From contig CM040742.1 in assembly GCA_022829145.1 (NCBI GenBank), positions 12,805,131 to 12,869,130 on the forward strand: a DNA stretch of 64,000 bases, given 5' to 3'. Positions 11,816-24,324 of the stretch are shown here, in pieces. Under the pieces are notes generated by a model. That model did no database searches. It was not told the origin of the DNA and saw only the letters and a list, made by a program, of their open reading frames with translations. Position 1 is the first letter of the stretch; each line of letters begins with the position of its first letter. This stretch comes from Albula goreensis. Lineage: Eukaryota; Chordata; Actinopteri; Albuliformes; Albulidae. The position numbers and the translations under genes were made by a program.

Positions 11816-14800
11816 CAAGGAATGTGACTACATCCCTATCTAAAAATGTTTTAATCTACGTCTAATCTGAGCGAACTGACGTTGCTGTATGCAGCTATTT
11901 AGCTGCCTGACAGCACATACCTCAGGCCTTACAAACTTCATGACCACACCTTCCTCACCCATTATAACTTAAACAAAAAGTGTTTCTTCATAGTACAGTG
12001 TTTTTTTTCCTTCTTCCCCAAGTGAATTTTGGAAACTGTAATTATAAAAAGAAATTACTGCTGCACTGAACCATTCGGGTTTCAGAACGTTGTAACTATG
12101 GTGACAGTGCGTGGCATGTGCCACAGATTGTCATTTGCTGATTATGGTAGACCATGGCAACACCCCCACCACCCACACCTGACACGACACACCCACCAAT
12201 CAGGAGCAAACACAAAACAGAGGTCTGCAATGTTCTGGAACAGTCTGACTGAACACGGCTTTCAACGCAAACTGTAGCTAAAACCCAGGCCCTGCAGAGA
12301 CACAGCATCATCTGGGGTTTTTAGCGGCTTCCTTTTAATAAACTGCCAATTTACGGCTCAGGGTGGCAGGAAAAAAAAGTGTTTGGGGGTCTTCAGCCCA
12401 GTAATGATTTCAATAAAGTGCTTAAGTGCTGAAACACACCCAAATATACCCACATGTACAAGTCTGAAGCTCCTAGTCTAAAGAATGAACCGGGACACGG
12501 TGACATTGCAATATCCGTACAGCTACCTCAAGAGAGATCGCTGAAGAAAAGCAGAGGCTGTGATGGCGTGAACATGTGAAAACCTCAAAAAAGTAAAAAA
12601 CAAATATGAAAGATGGAAGGGCAGACGTTGTGACAAAAGCGGCCTGCATATTAAAAATGGTATGCGCAGCTCAAAAGCATATAGTGCATCCTCAGAAAAC
12701 TTGGGACTGCTGCAGAGCATAAATATGAAACAGCCCCATCGCAGAGAAGTATCCTTTAAGGTTTTTTTTTTAGCCTTCATCAGCACTTCTCACATCAAAA
12801 GACAAAAAAGAGAGGGAGAAAAGAAGAGAGAAAGAGGGAGGGAACGAATGCAGGAGAGAGAAAAAAAATGAGCCTACTTCCTTCAACAGAAAGCAGATCT
12901 AAAATCTATGCACAAAGATCACAGCTAGAGATTAGCGAGTTTTGTGTTTGTAATCCACACCATATTTCAAAACCTTCTAGTACCCAGAACAAAAGTTTGA
13001 CATTCATGCAAATATGTTCAGGACAAATACATCTTTACTATGTTATCAAAAATACATAATGCAGCATATAGCCTATAAATAGATACACGAGGTAGCACCT
13101 CAGCCTTGAGGAAAAAAAATCAATACAATCCCACGTATCAATGCTTTCTGAAACCGATCAGTAAATTCTTCTTATAAAGACAAAACATATGTTGGAGGCA
13201 CTGATACTAGAGCGGGCTTCTATGTGTATTTTATTTCATCTTTTGCAAAAAAGGAGAAAAAAAAATATTCCCTGGAGACTGGACTTCCTGTTCCAACAGC
13301 ATTAACGTCCTCCACAAGTAAACACAGAATTCAGATTTTGGTAAACTCTAATCTTGTGGACCTTATCTGCATTCTTTGAAATCAGGCTTGTAGATGGCCA
13401 GGGAGAAGCACAAGGAGGCTGTCGTCATCATGGCACATTCCATTTCCTCTTAAGACGGCTCACACATCTTTAAACGCACAGTCCAACCAAACGTACCGCC
13501 TGCTGTTTACTTAACAAAAACCCCATGAACTCATGAAATGGAATCACATTGATTACTGACCTTGGGGTTCCAGTCCTGTCAAAGATCCAGTCCAGTCAAA
13601 CTTACTTCTTAATCTTACTTGAAAAACACTGATAATAGAAAATTCTAATAGAAACTGATAATAGAAACTGAAACCACACATCTGCAACATGTGTAAGAAC
13701 ATACATATCCAGACATAAGAAATCTATACAAGCAGAAGTCAGAAAATGTACATCTATGACCTGAAATGTCGATGTCCAGGCTGTGATCATTGTGCAACAC
13801 CAGGATGTGACATACAGCTGAAAGTGTCAGGATGAGTCAGGTGGGCGTGGACCGACCAGCCCCCCTGCATCAGACACACACATATCTGCTCAAAGACGAC
13901 AATGAACATGGCAGCAGCAGGTCACCAACACAGCACAGCCACACGCCCCAACATGCCATTATATATGTGCGGGTCAAATTCAATTTCAGTTTGATCAATT
14001 TCAGGAAATACACTGACATTTAATTCACAGGACAACTTGTCTTACAACTTGTCTGCAAATGCAGATAATTGCTTGATTGATTGAACTGCAAATGTTGTGA
14101 CAATGTTTTTTTCAATTAATGCGGCAAGTTTCAGTTTCATATTTTTATATAGTTTATTTTTACATTGTATACATTTTTAATTTATTGAATCAGCTGGGCT
14201 GGTTTCATTGGGAATGACCCCACATAACCTATTTCTTCTAATCCAAAGACTCTCTTTTCACATGCTCTCACCTGACACAATTCGATTAGAGTTACGCTCC
14301 TGTGACATTGTTGTCAGAGGCAGGACCGGAGCCATCTCAAGACTGTGGCATGATAGCTATTTGAAGTCCGTGGGCGTTGGCTCCCTTTCATCCAGGTGGA
14401 TGGTGAGGATGGCGCAACCAGGTGGCTTTTCACCTGTCACGAACAAACAATCGGTTTCCGCCGAGGCCGCACCCAAATGTTTTCCCAAACAGGACCCGGA
14501 AACAAGTTTCGCCAGAACACTGAACAGAGCCGATGCGGCCTGCTAACTGGCCAAATATCCTTCCTCTACTGAATTAAAATATTAAACTGCCTTTTCATAA
14601 CCCTTCGATTAATACAGTTAACAAAGAAACGTTATGCCATTCTCATACATTATGAAGTATGAAAATGTGAATCTAAAGCCAGTAGTGATTGTGTCTCCTT
14701 TTTAATGTTACATGTTATTGCACAGGAACGGTCTGATCAAAAGCCCACCTAATGGCCATTAGCCTGCATGATGATGTTTGAATCAAGTCTCCTGCATTTT

Positions 14801-15796
14801 ACCACAGACAAGTTTCCCCCTCAGAAGATCAAAGTGACATTTGACAGTTTATATTGCGGTCACATCACCAGATATGGCCCTTAATGTGAGAGGGAGAGAG
14901 AGAAAAAACCAACAGGACTTGTCTTTGCTACGCAAATCTACGGGGGCTGACAGTGATTATATGTGTGTGACAAGCATTCTTTCTCTATCAAAAGCTATCA
15001 TCTCTAAAAGGAGCGGAAGAGCCGTCTGACTGCGAGCATCTATGCCTCTTCGAAATGTTTTACTGGTCCGATTCCTTCGGCTGACCTTGCAGCTTCAATT
15101 AAAAAAAAAAAAAAACTTTTACCATTTCAGGATTGCCTTTTTCAAATGAAGATGTGACTTTTTCGCAAAATACAACCTTAATACAATAAAGCATTCATTC
15201 AGTCATTTGTTTCTCTGAAATCTCTGATTAAAGTTCAAGGACAGATCCTCCCCTGGGCTGTAGAGCTCAAACGTGTTTTTGTTCTCCAAAATATCTGTGA
15301 TGTTTAACTGAGGAAACAGACGAACACCAAACATTCGATGGGGGTCAGGGCACCCTCCTGAACAGCTAATATGTGCTAAAATGCAAATGACAACCATTTC
15401 AATGTTTCAGCTCTGATATCTGAACTGCACCCAACAAACAGGGCTCCATCTTCACAGTGCATTTAGCAGTAACTTCACAGAGCTGTATACATGCTACGGC
15501 TAAGCCCAATTCTCTTTGTCCCGGTCTATAGTTAATAATAACACTTTCAGTCACAATAACAATTTTAATTTACAAAGAACTTTTGATAGCACAGCAATCT
15601 GAAAGGGTTTTACTGTGACAACATGACACCATTTAATTTCCAGATGGGCAATTAAGTCATTCTATTTCACCCCATTCTGCTCTGTTCAATAATATAAAAA
15701 TGCTCTGTGGTAGGACTGAGTTTTAAAAAAGTCAAATTTTAAGGCTTACATTACCTGAGGCACCTTTTTTAACGTAAAATTCTTGTACTTTATCTA
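11816..15796. other. Intergenic sequence without a supported gene
   Basis: AT-rich sequence with short A/T tracts, for example poly(A) near 15101-15114, and no domain-bearing frame. Between 13630 and 13670 the motif ctgataatagaaa is repeated directly. Nothing further is supported. Confidence 0.4.
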
Positions 15797-16050
15797 GCTC
15801 TCTATCCTGTAACATGCTAGTGCTTAGCCAAGCTTTGAGTCTAGTTACATGTTAGTGCTTACTCTATGTCCTATAACTTGCTCATGCTTCGCCTAGCTTT
15901 CAGTCCCATACCACATTAGTTGTTAGCCAGTTTCTGTGTCCTACAACACACTAGTGCTGTATCCTGTAGCACATTAGTTCTTAGCTTAACTCTATGCCCT
16001 GTAATATGCTAGTGAATAGCCTAGCTCTATACCCTGTAACACTAGAACTT
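15797..16050. repeat. Degenerate minisatellite, about 8 units
   Basis: Roughly eight diverged copies of a 25-40 bp unit built around tatcctgtaacatgctagtgcttagcctagctc. Recurrent sub-motifs are cctgtaac, (a/g)c(a/t)(c/t)a(c/t)tagt and (c/g)ttagcc. Unit lengths vary, so this is an old array with deletions. Confidence 0.75.
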
Positions 16051-17554
16051 GACTTGGTGTCCTCTTCTACAGCTGTCCATGTAGGAGCTGCAAACTTGCC
16101 TTTCATGTTTCAGAAATTTACATTTAGCCATTGAGCAGGCGCCAAATACTTTAGTATACGTACAAAAAGCTTAGGCATAAATCAGAGAAAAGCATCCCTA
16201 AACAGGATCAGCCTAAACACTGAACCAGCCCACGCAGTACTTTCACACTCATACTCACACACACACTCACACTTTCTGTGTGAAATAACATGATGAACAG
16301 CAAAAGAAAGTTGGAAAATGGGAACTTTGCAGCGTTGCCACGGTTTTGAGATGCATAACACATCTGACATATCAAGACATATTAAAAAAATCCTTACGCA
16401 TGTTGTTATTGAGTTTGCAGTATGTGTTAGTTGTTGATCAGAGCGCAGGGATCCAGACTGAACATAAAGCAGTGAGGACATATGGAACCCTGAACAGTCG
16501 ATGCTAAGCCTTACCTCTCTCTACCTGGCCAGCTGTGTAGCTGAGCATACGGGAGCTGGAAGCTGAGCTCAAAGTGCCATGGTGGATGAGGGCCCCCAGG
16601 CAGAACTTAGTCACAGAGGGGTGTGAGCAGTCCTTGTGCTCAGCTTTTCAGAGCTGCATCCGTCCCAGGCAGAGGCGGAGAGCGGAATGGGAACAGCTCC
16701 CAAACTGCAGCATGCCCCCTTATCTCTGCAATTAGCGCCTCAAACGCTCAGTGGGACGTGCCGCGCCAAAGGTAGCAAGGGCGCAGTAAGTCAGCCCGTC
16801 CTCCTGGGGGAGCATACTTTTTTCTAAACTACAAGGGGAAGGAACATCAGGGTGATTTCTCTAAGGTCTTTTTTTTAGGCTCAAACAGGAAAAGGGTGGG
16901 GTTTTTCTCCTTCAGTGGTGACAAAACAAGGCTCTCCAGATACAGAGGTAAAGGGGTTGTGTGTTTGTGGGCTTTTGCAGTTTCCTCTTAATTAGCAGGC
17001 AGCACTGGCCTTTGCAAAGAAGGTGTTTGGAATCTTTAGAAACCGGTGATTTCAATGAGGTACTTAAAGGGGAAGCAAAACAACAAACTCAACACTGATA
17101 GTATGTTCTCTTGCATATTCAGAGATGCCTTGTGAAAAATAAACATGAAAAAATCAAAATTTTGTACTTAACACTTCTCTAATACTTCAAATACACTGAA
17201 AACTGCAACTGTGGCCCCTATGATTCATGAGAATAAGGTCCCTTCCATATACACATTTTCATTTGCAGTCATAACATTAAAAAAAGAAGAAGACCAAGAC
17301 TAAGACACTGGAGCTCACCACAGACAAGTGTGGTTCTTTAACCCCCAAAGCATTTTATCAGGATTGTTTGGGTGGCTCATGCCTTTCACAGACTCCCATA
17401 TGGATGCAGGTCTATTGTTACCTGATGAGCCACAGGGTCAGGTTTCACTGCAAGCTGGTGGTTCCTCTAGGGAAAACGCCCTCTTCACCTCCCAGTCCTG
17501 CTCACACCACTACATTAATATTATCCATTAATATCCAGGGCAAATTTCACAACT
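16051..17554. other. Intergenic sequence without a supported gene
   Basis: A short SINE-tail fragment (catttagccattgagcaggcgc, near 16121-16144) and a small ACTC/CA patch near 16247-16272 were seen. No gene is supported. Confidence 0.4.
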
Positions 17555-17710
17555 TACATTGTTGTAAGTACTATCCACTTACAGCTGGATGTTTATTAAA
17601 ACAGCCCAACTTATGTGTTTGTCTCAAGGGTGCAACAGCAGTGCCCCACTTGGGATTTAAACATGCAACCTCTCATCAACTGATCATATATCCACACAGC
17701 AAGGCCTCTG
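17555..17710 (-). mobile_element. tRNA-derived SINE fragment, antisense
   Basis: It has acagctggatgttta, then tgtctcaagggtgcaacagcagtgccccacttgggatttaaacatgcaacctct. This is the standard reversed SINE body leading into the tRNA-like head, which is decayed. Confidence 0.6.
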
Positions 17711-18243
17711 TTTTGACTCTGATAATATTTGCTGGGGGGAAAAAGTTTGTCAGCTTGACTGCTGATTTCGGTTTTCAGAGATACTTTTCATTGGCTGGGT
17801 GTCATAAGCAGCACCTCCGTCACTCACATCCTGTTCTTCCAAGTTCTTATTGTCCCTTTGGCTACTTGTTTGGTTCCCACTGTACTCAACAACAGCTTAA
17901 TGTCCAGATCTTTCAAGAATATTTAAAAAAAAAAAGGTCTGGTGCTGGAGGCTCTGAAACAGCTATGCTTTAACAGCACTGTGGAATTTTACCATTTACT
18001 ACTATATACTGTATTTTATGATATTTATCCATTTTTATTACTGTTACAAAATTGCAATCTGTTTTTTACTTTGTACTGTGATTTTCTATTTACTGTTTTA
18101 CAGCTGCAACCCAATGGCCCAATTTCAGGACAATAAAATAATGCAGATCTAGACAAAGCTGCCATGTGGCAACGAGGCCAGAGTCTCTCCAAATGTTACT
18201 CCAAAATCATGCAATCTTGTTCAGGAAAAAAAATGAAATCAGC

Positions 18244-18268
18244 AAAAAAAAAAAAAAAAAAAAAAAAA
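18244..18268. repeat. Poly(A) tract, 25 A
   Basis: A run of 25 adenines with no recognised element attached. Confidence 0.9.
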
Positions 18269-19324
18269 CATACAACGCTTTCCCCTGTGACAATAAAGAC
18301 TGCTGGAATTTGAAATTGATTAAGTCAGGATTTTCTCCAATGGTTCCCTTAATTTTTTTTCTTCATTGGGTTTAGGCCTGTTTTTTATTCTAATCCAAAA
18401 AAAAGATGGATTTTCAGTAGCTTTTATTTCACTTGAAAAGCACAAATGTCTGAAAAAGCACTGCACAAAAACAGCATGTGTTTTCATGAGACATCAGCTG
18501 CTCTTGCCAAGTCTTATGATTCCATATTCACCCGCCGTAATCCGCTATGCGCCACTGCATCTATCACAGCGGGACTACAGATGCAAATGCAACTGCTCTC
18601 CCCTCACAAGCTCCCCCTGTCTTTGCAGCTTTCAGGAGGATCAGTTTAACAGGGCTGACTTCTTATGGGGGAGAGTGCATTTATACTGTTTTAGCAGTCA
18701 ATCACTTTCAGGATCAAAAAAACAGATGATGGAATAAACGAGTCAAAGAAAATATTTCAGAAATGTGTTATGCTGATGATTGATGATTTCTTGATAGATC
18801 GTTTTAAAAAGAACATTTGATAATTATTTATCCTGAAAGGTATTTAACCTCCAATTACAAAAAAGACAATAACCTGACTATAACATGTTCCAAACATCAA
18901 ACTGAGCTGGCAACTAAAAGAATTTAATAGATTACAATGGCAAGTATAGCATGATACATACACTGAAGGTAATAGATTTGTATCTTAATATTCCAGCATT
19001 TGGTAATCGGACGATTACTGGATTAGTCACAGGCATCCCTGTGTGGTGTGATCTGCGTTTAGCTGTGACGGGGGCACACAGAGAGAGCGGGACTGCGTGT
19101 GCCGGTGCCAGTGCCAGGCCAATAGCAGTGCCAGGCTGGGCATGTGTTCAGTGGGAGGAGAGGCTGTTCCGTGCTGCCTTGCTCCATGCTGCAGCAGTGA
19201 GCAGTGGAAGTGATTGGTTATGCTGCACTCTCACTGGGGGAGAAGGTGACTCCGATGCCTCCTTGCCTCACCCCCAACCTCTTACGTCACGCATCAGCAT
19301 TCCAGCACACGCTCAGTTACCCTC
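18269..19324. other. Intergenic sequence without a supported gene
   Basis: Overlapping short frames around 18366-18737 have no domain. The 19040-19310 stretch is more GC-rich than its surroundings but shows no splice structure. Confidence 0.4.
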
Positions 19325-19510
19325 ACGCTCACCCATGTGCACAAACACACATGCACACAGACACACATGCGTATGCACGTACACACAACTATATGTCCTA
19401 GTGCATTTGCACAAACATGCATGGATATACATAAGTACACACATGCTCACACACACACTGTCTCTCTTTACCTTCCTTCCTCTCCCACACACACACACAC
19501 ACACACACTA
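19325..19510. repeat. CA-rich microsatellite block
   Basis: Imperfect ACAC/ATGC mixture, ending in a pure (AC) run at about 19487-19508. Confidence 0.9.
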
Positions 19511-20139
19511 TCCACAAGACCAAAAAACAGGCTAACACAAATCCATCAAAAAGGTCATAAATATGTAAACTGCCGGTCATAAAGTGTTCCAAACCGAACG
19601 TCCCAGACCACTTTCACCAAACACATAAAGCACAGACAGGCATATCGACCAGGGCTGAGGGTCACTTACTTCATGGGTTACTGCTAATCCCTGAAATTCT
19701 GCCGTTTCCCTGCACAGAAGGGGGGAAAAAAGCCTTTGAGTCAGACACTATCAAACATTCATGCTGTTTAAGAAACCAGTGAGAGAGTGAGAACTCACAC
19801 TGCAGAATGCTGACTCTGCTGATGACGACTCCCCCCCTTATCCTTGATAACAACACTGAGGGAAGTGATCAGCTCGTACAGCGTGTTTAAATCTGATGGA
19901 TGTGTGAGGCAGGAGGGTTCTGTGTGTGAGCCCCAGCACCCTCGCCCCCACCCTCACTAAACAGCTGGACGGGTCCCCTTTCAGAGGAGAGGCTATTTTT
20001 AGCTGCACGCTCCCCCTGGTGTTTGGTTTTAAAACGAGCTCAGCAGCAGCAGGCTTCAGTATGTGACCAGAAAATAGATTCAGTAATCCAGTTCTCCGAG
20101 GAGCACCGTGTCCCGAGGAGGGAGGAAAATCAGGTGAAA

Positions 20140-20345
20140 CTGCCACACATACACACACACGCAGCATGAATAGACACACACAGGAACACATGCACGCCCA
20201 ATACTCGCACACGCGATCATGCACACGCACACACATGCCTGAGTGCTTACATGCACATTCACATGCATACAAATCCACATGAAGGCACACATTCTTGCAC
20301 AGACAGACACACATACCCACGCATGCAAAAACACACCACACAATA
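20140..20345. repeat. CA-rich imperfect microsatellite block
   Basis: About 200 bp of CACA and CATG units. The long minus-strand open frame across it (Cys/Val-rich) is a translation of the repeat. Confidence 0.9.
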
Positions 20346-20759
20346 CGCACGGTCAGAATGTGCTTAGCTTTATTCCTTTCAGTGTACCGCTGTCTGTGCC
20401 ATAGAGACCATTCACAAACTCAGCAATCTGACAAACAGCATGTCATAAGTTCTAGCTACTGTGTATACATGTACTGTGCTTTATGACAGAGATCCAGGTC
20501 TGACACATTTCCCGTAAGTACTTAAAGCATCCTCTCAGTCTCACAGCATTGCCATTTGTCCTTCAGAGTAACACATTAACATACTTTTCTTTGCATCTAA
20601 TGTACTGCTATGAGATCACTGACAACTTGATGAAAAACTATCTACTATACACATATATGCATACTATAAAAAACATAACCCTAAAATGTTTAGGCTATTC
20701 CTCTTAAGGTGTGCATTTTTACAGACAGCACTGATGGCTACTGGAGAACATTTCCTGAA

Positions 20760-20774
20760 CCCCCCCCCCCCCCC
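20760..20774. repeat. Poly(C) tract, 15 C
   Basis: A run of 15 cytosines. Confidence 0.9.
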
Positions 20775-21019
20775 ATATCTCTCTTACACACAATATATTT
20801 ATTGCACCCCTGTTGGACTGTATGCAGGCTGTATGTATGGGGACGATCAGAAGCACATGGGGGTTTTTGGTGCATTCAGTCTGCCTGCACTGTTGACACA
20901 CAGCTCCCTCTATCCTCCCTGACACCCAGCCCTCTGATCTAGGACAGCCTGTTCTGCAGAGGGAAGCAGGGAATTCAGCAGTCTATGCCAGACTAAAATC
21001 CTTGCCGTTTCCACTTTTC

Positions 21020-21040
21020 ATTTATTTATTTATTTATTTT
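21020..21040. repeat. (TTTA)n microsatellite
   Basis: About five TTTA units. Confidence 0.85.
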
Positions 21041-23330
21041 TCTGGGATGGTGAACCCTGAGGAAACAGGGGTATAATTACGCTCGAAAGGCATTCACTTA
21101 AACTGGGAAATGAGGGAATGCTTATTTTTAGAATTACAGCTTCAGCCCACAAGGGAGAAAAAAAAAACGCATACAGCTAACATAGAAAAGGGGGGAAAAA
21201 AATCACATTTTGGTCTCCACTCTGCATTACGACTATGACTGTGGTAGTCCAAGGTTATTAGTCAGTAACTGTTAGTCATATTTTCTGTGGATGATGTCAC
21301 AAATGATTCCAGGATTAGAATGCATAGTTATGTTATTATCTCAAACTATTTCCATCCCAAAATGAAGACTGCTTTAACATACACAGGGTAGTGTCTATTA
21401 TTCAAAAGCATCAATTAAAGGCATATCCGTTCATATGTTTCACATATTAAAGGGTGGCATTCTAACATGCTTTACCCACTTAGAACCGTACATTCAGATA
21501 CTTACTAAGACCTGCTTGGTGATCTTAAAGAAATGTTTTATTTATTGTTTAAACCCTGGCGTCACTCAGCTTGTTCAAAAATATATACCGTGCAAGTGAG
21601 CCCCTGATCCATCAGACACTGCAGCGGCAAGCACGCTATAATGATGCACTGAGAGGCCAGTTACGTAAATCAACAGTAAAGTTGAACAGACGACATGACA
21701 AAACATGACAAAGTACCATAACAGCAACAGACGTCCATGATCAAGGATGAATAATCGCAGGATTTACTATTGCGCCTGAAACAGCCCCCGAGGGCCAATG
21801 TCTCTATAGGGGCACCACAATGTAGGTCGATATGACGGAGAAAGGCTTAGTTGTGGATAAAACGACCATGAGCATATCATAAATGTCCATTTCAAATGCA
21901 AAAATTGGGTCATTACCAAAAGACATACAATTAAGAATTGCATACAGACAGTTTAGATCTGGAGCTGTCACTTTAATCTTCAGCAGGTTTTTGTTCCATC
22001 CGCGCAGGAACACACCTTACACAACCAATGTGTCTTGTGAAGACTTAGATCGGTTGATTAAATTAGTGGAGTCAGGTATGTTCTTGTTAGATTGGAACGA
22101 AAACACGCAGTCACACCGGCCTTTTGCAGATAAGAATGGTCGCTGAGATGCATAATTTCCTTTGCACATTGGTATCTTAGGAAGTCGAGTCACATAAAAA
22201 TGATAGTATAGTACAGTTTTAACACAGTATCTTCTTTGCTCATTTACACTTAACCAACCAACCGTACTTTCCTTGTAAAAAGAAGCCATAAAATCACAAC
22301 AATCTGCCTGCAACTGTGTGATATGTTGTACAATTAATATCTGCGTAAGAAACTATTTTAAATACTGGTAGCCTAAACTTAAAGATTGGGCCGAGGGCCC
22401 ATTTTACGAGCTGGAAACATTTCTGGATAGCGATTTAAAGTAACCCCTTAATTTAATGCACAAGAAACTACAGTGATGCTCCCAAGATTAGAATCCGCCT
22501 CCGGTCGTTCTCTCGCATGGCACCGCTAGTCTGCCCATTTTAGGCGCTTTTCAAAAACTATCTCGGCTTTTTAAAACGAGTCATGGACTAAATATGTTGA
22601 GACTGAAATACCTTGGATACAGGAACATATTTCCAAAAGCTTATAAAAGCGTTCAAGTAAAAAGAAAACATATACTAAAATGAGTCTACATCTTGCACAA
22701 CAACTACATGTCAAGCTGGTGTTGTTTGTAATATAAAAATAGTCACGCTTGTGCGCACGCCACTTACAAAAATCAACAAGTCTGCGTTTCTTCATTTGCC
22801 TCTGCGCCAGGAAAAGGACTTCATTCACAGGCTGGTCCCCGGTCTATCGCTGACTCAAGCCCCATATAAATGCTCATCTCATTACAGTGACCACAAACAA
22901 CCAAGAAATTTTCTACTGTATCCACCCACTACGGTGACAGATCACTCAGTACCTTACTGCCTAACAACAAAGATATGACAGAAACCTACACTGCAGTGTT
23001 TTTTCTTCGCAGGGGTACACAACGAACGAGCAAACCAAAGCTTCATTTAAATATCTCGACGTTTTGAAAATCGTATTGCTGAAGTATGCAGGTGTCTGTC
23101 GACACTGAAAACACCATCTGACAATGTCAAGCAACCAACGAGCTACCAGCAAGCGTCTTTTCAATCGTTCTTAAATGAAGTGAACTCCCGCCAGTCGGCT
23201 TTCGTATCACAGGTCGTTATGACAAGATAACTCAAATGACTATCCGTTTAAGACGCTTGAATGTATACAAAGCAATATGTTAGTTGTTTTAGTACACCTA
23301 ACAGTTCGTATAAATGACGAAAACACCACG
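21041..23330. other. Upstream region of TIMM22, no gene supported
   Basis: Unique-looking sequence, relatively free of simple repeats and with more CpG than the far left. Several 60-100 aa frames occur on both strands (for example 21883-22146 plus, 22017-22313 minus). None shows a recognisable family or exon borders. It could hold distal control elements. Confidence 0.35.
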
Positions 23331-23339
23331 TAGGTGAAA

Positions 23340-24065
23340 GGAAATATCCACCTTTCTTCTCACCTGTTCACTGCTGCTGATGCGCGATGGGATGCTGACT
23401 AAAAAGTAGGAATAGATTATTCCGCCAGAGGGTGCACGCGAGATTACTGCAGCAACTGTGAAGACCTATGGGACCTGTAGTTCCAGAAGTGTCATTTTAC
23501 CTTATTAATCAATAGATATTCAAAGCGTGTTTGCTATGACATTTGTCGGAGGGAAGTTTATTTTACTGTAGGTAGTTAATTTTTGAGTAGTAATCGCGTC
23601 TCAGATCCCAGTACTCTGACAATATTGTCTGACTCTATCGCCCAACCAGCTTATACACAGCTAACCCTTGGCTGTTAAACTTGATATTGTTGTACTGGCA
23701 AATATATTCAAATTATAACCAAACTGCATGCCACTGGCCTGACCGTGCCAAGACTAAAAGGTGACTTTGGCGGTACCCAGTGGTTATGATACCCAAGGTC
23801 AACTACATCTTCTTTGCGGAGCTTTGTGTCGAATCTATTGCAACATAAAAACAGATGCAATAATTTTGCTTTACATAACATAACATCGAAAATACATCGA
23901 CATTATGGTATGTTCTTAATTACCACCATTTGTGAAAATTCTGAGGATAATACAACTTAAAAAAGCAACTAAATGTTCTAAATGTTCAGTTCTGTCATAT
24001 TGGCGAAACTTAAATTCTGTAAAACTGTAACATATACTCTCTACAGGCTACTCGCTCTCTCCATC
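23340..24065 (+). promoter_or_regulatory. TIMM22: TIMM22 5' flank and 5'UTR, possibly bidirectional
   Basis: This is the sequence directly upstream of the TIMM22 start codon. No TATA box at a convincing distance was found. The start itself sits in tcATGGCGGCGTC, close to the YY1-type ATGGCGGC element often found at starts of housekeeping genes. On the minus strand, a segment ending at 23364 with CAG|GTGAGA looks like a 5' exon end, so the region may also drive a transcript to the left. An in-frame upstream ATG at 23982 would add 28 residues unlike any TIM22 I know, so I did not use it. Confidence 0.4.
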
Positions 24066-24324
24066 ATGGCGGCGTCCGAGGGCAGCAGCAATGGCCCTGT
24101 TTCAGGGGTCCCGTTGTCTTCCTCGACTGATTCAACTCCTGCGATCGCTCAATTTCAGTACAGTGCCATACTGGATCACCTAATTGGAGATAAACGACAG
24201 ATAAAAGAGCTAAATCCCACCATAATGGGCGGCTTGCCGACTCCACAGAAGTCCGATGAGCAGAAGATGATCGAACGGGGGATGGAGAGCTGTACTTTCA
24301 AAGCAGCGTTGGCATGTGTCGGAG
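24066..24324 (+). CDS. TIMM22: TIMM22 exon 1 (coding part)
   Basis: Encodes residues 1-86 and the first base of codon 87, ending ALACVG before GGAG|GTCAGT. It carries the soluble N-terminus and the conserved segment with Cys76. The start was chosen at MAASEG, which matches vertebrate TIMM22 N-termini in position and has an ATGGCG context. Confidence 0.93.

Noticed and set aside
17368..17973. 201-aa plus-strand open frame
   Set aside because: It crosses an antisense SINE fragment and shows no domain; chance frame.
21883..22313. Opposed 87- and 98-aa frames upstream of TIMM22
   Set aside because: Neither shows homology I can recognise, exon borders or biased codon use.
23982..24065. Upstream in-frame ATG of TIMM22 (28 extra residues)
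   Set aside because: The extension does not resemble TIM22 N-termini. The 24066 start gives the normal length and a better context.
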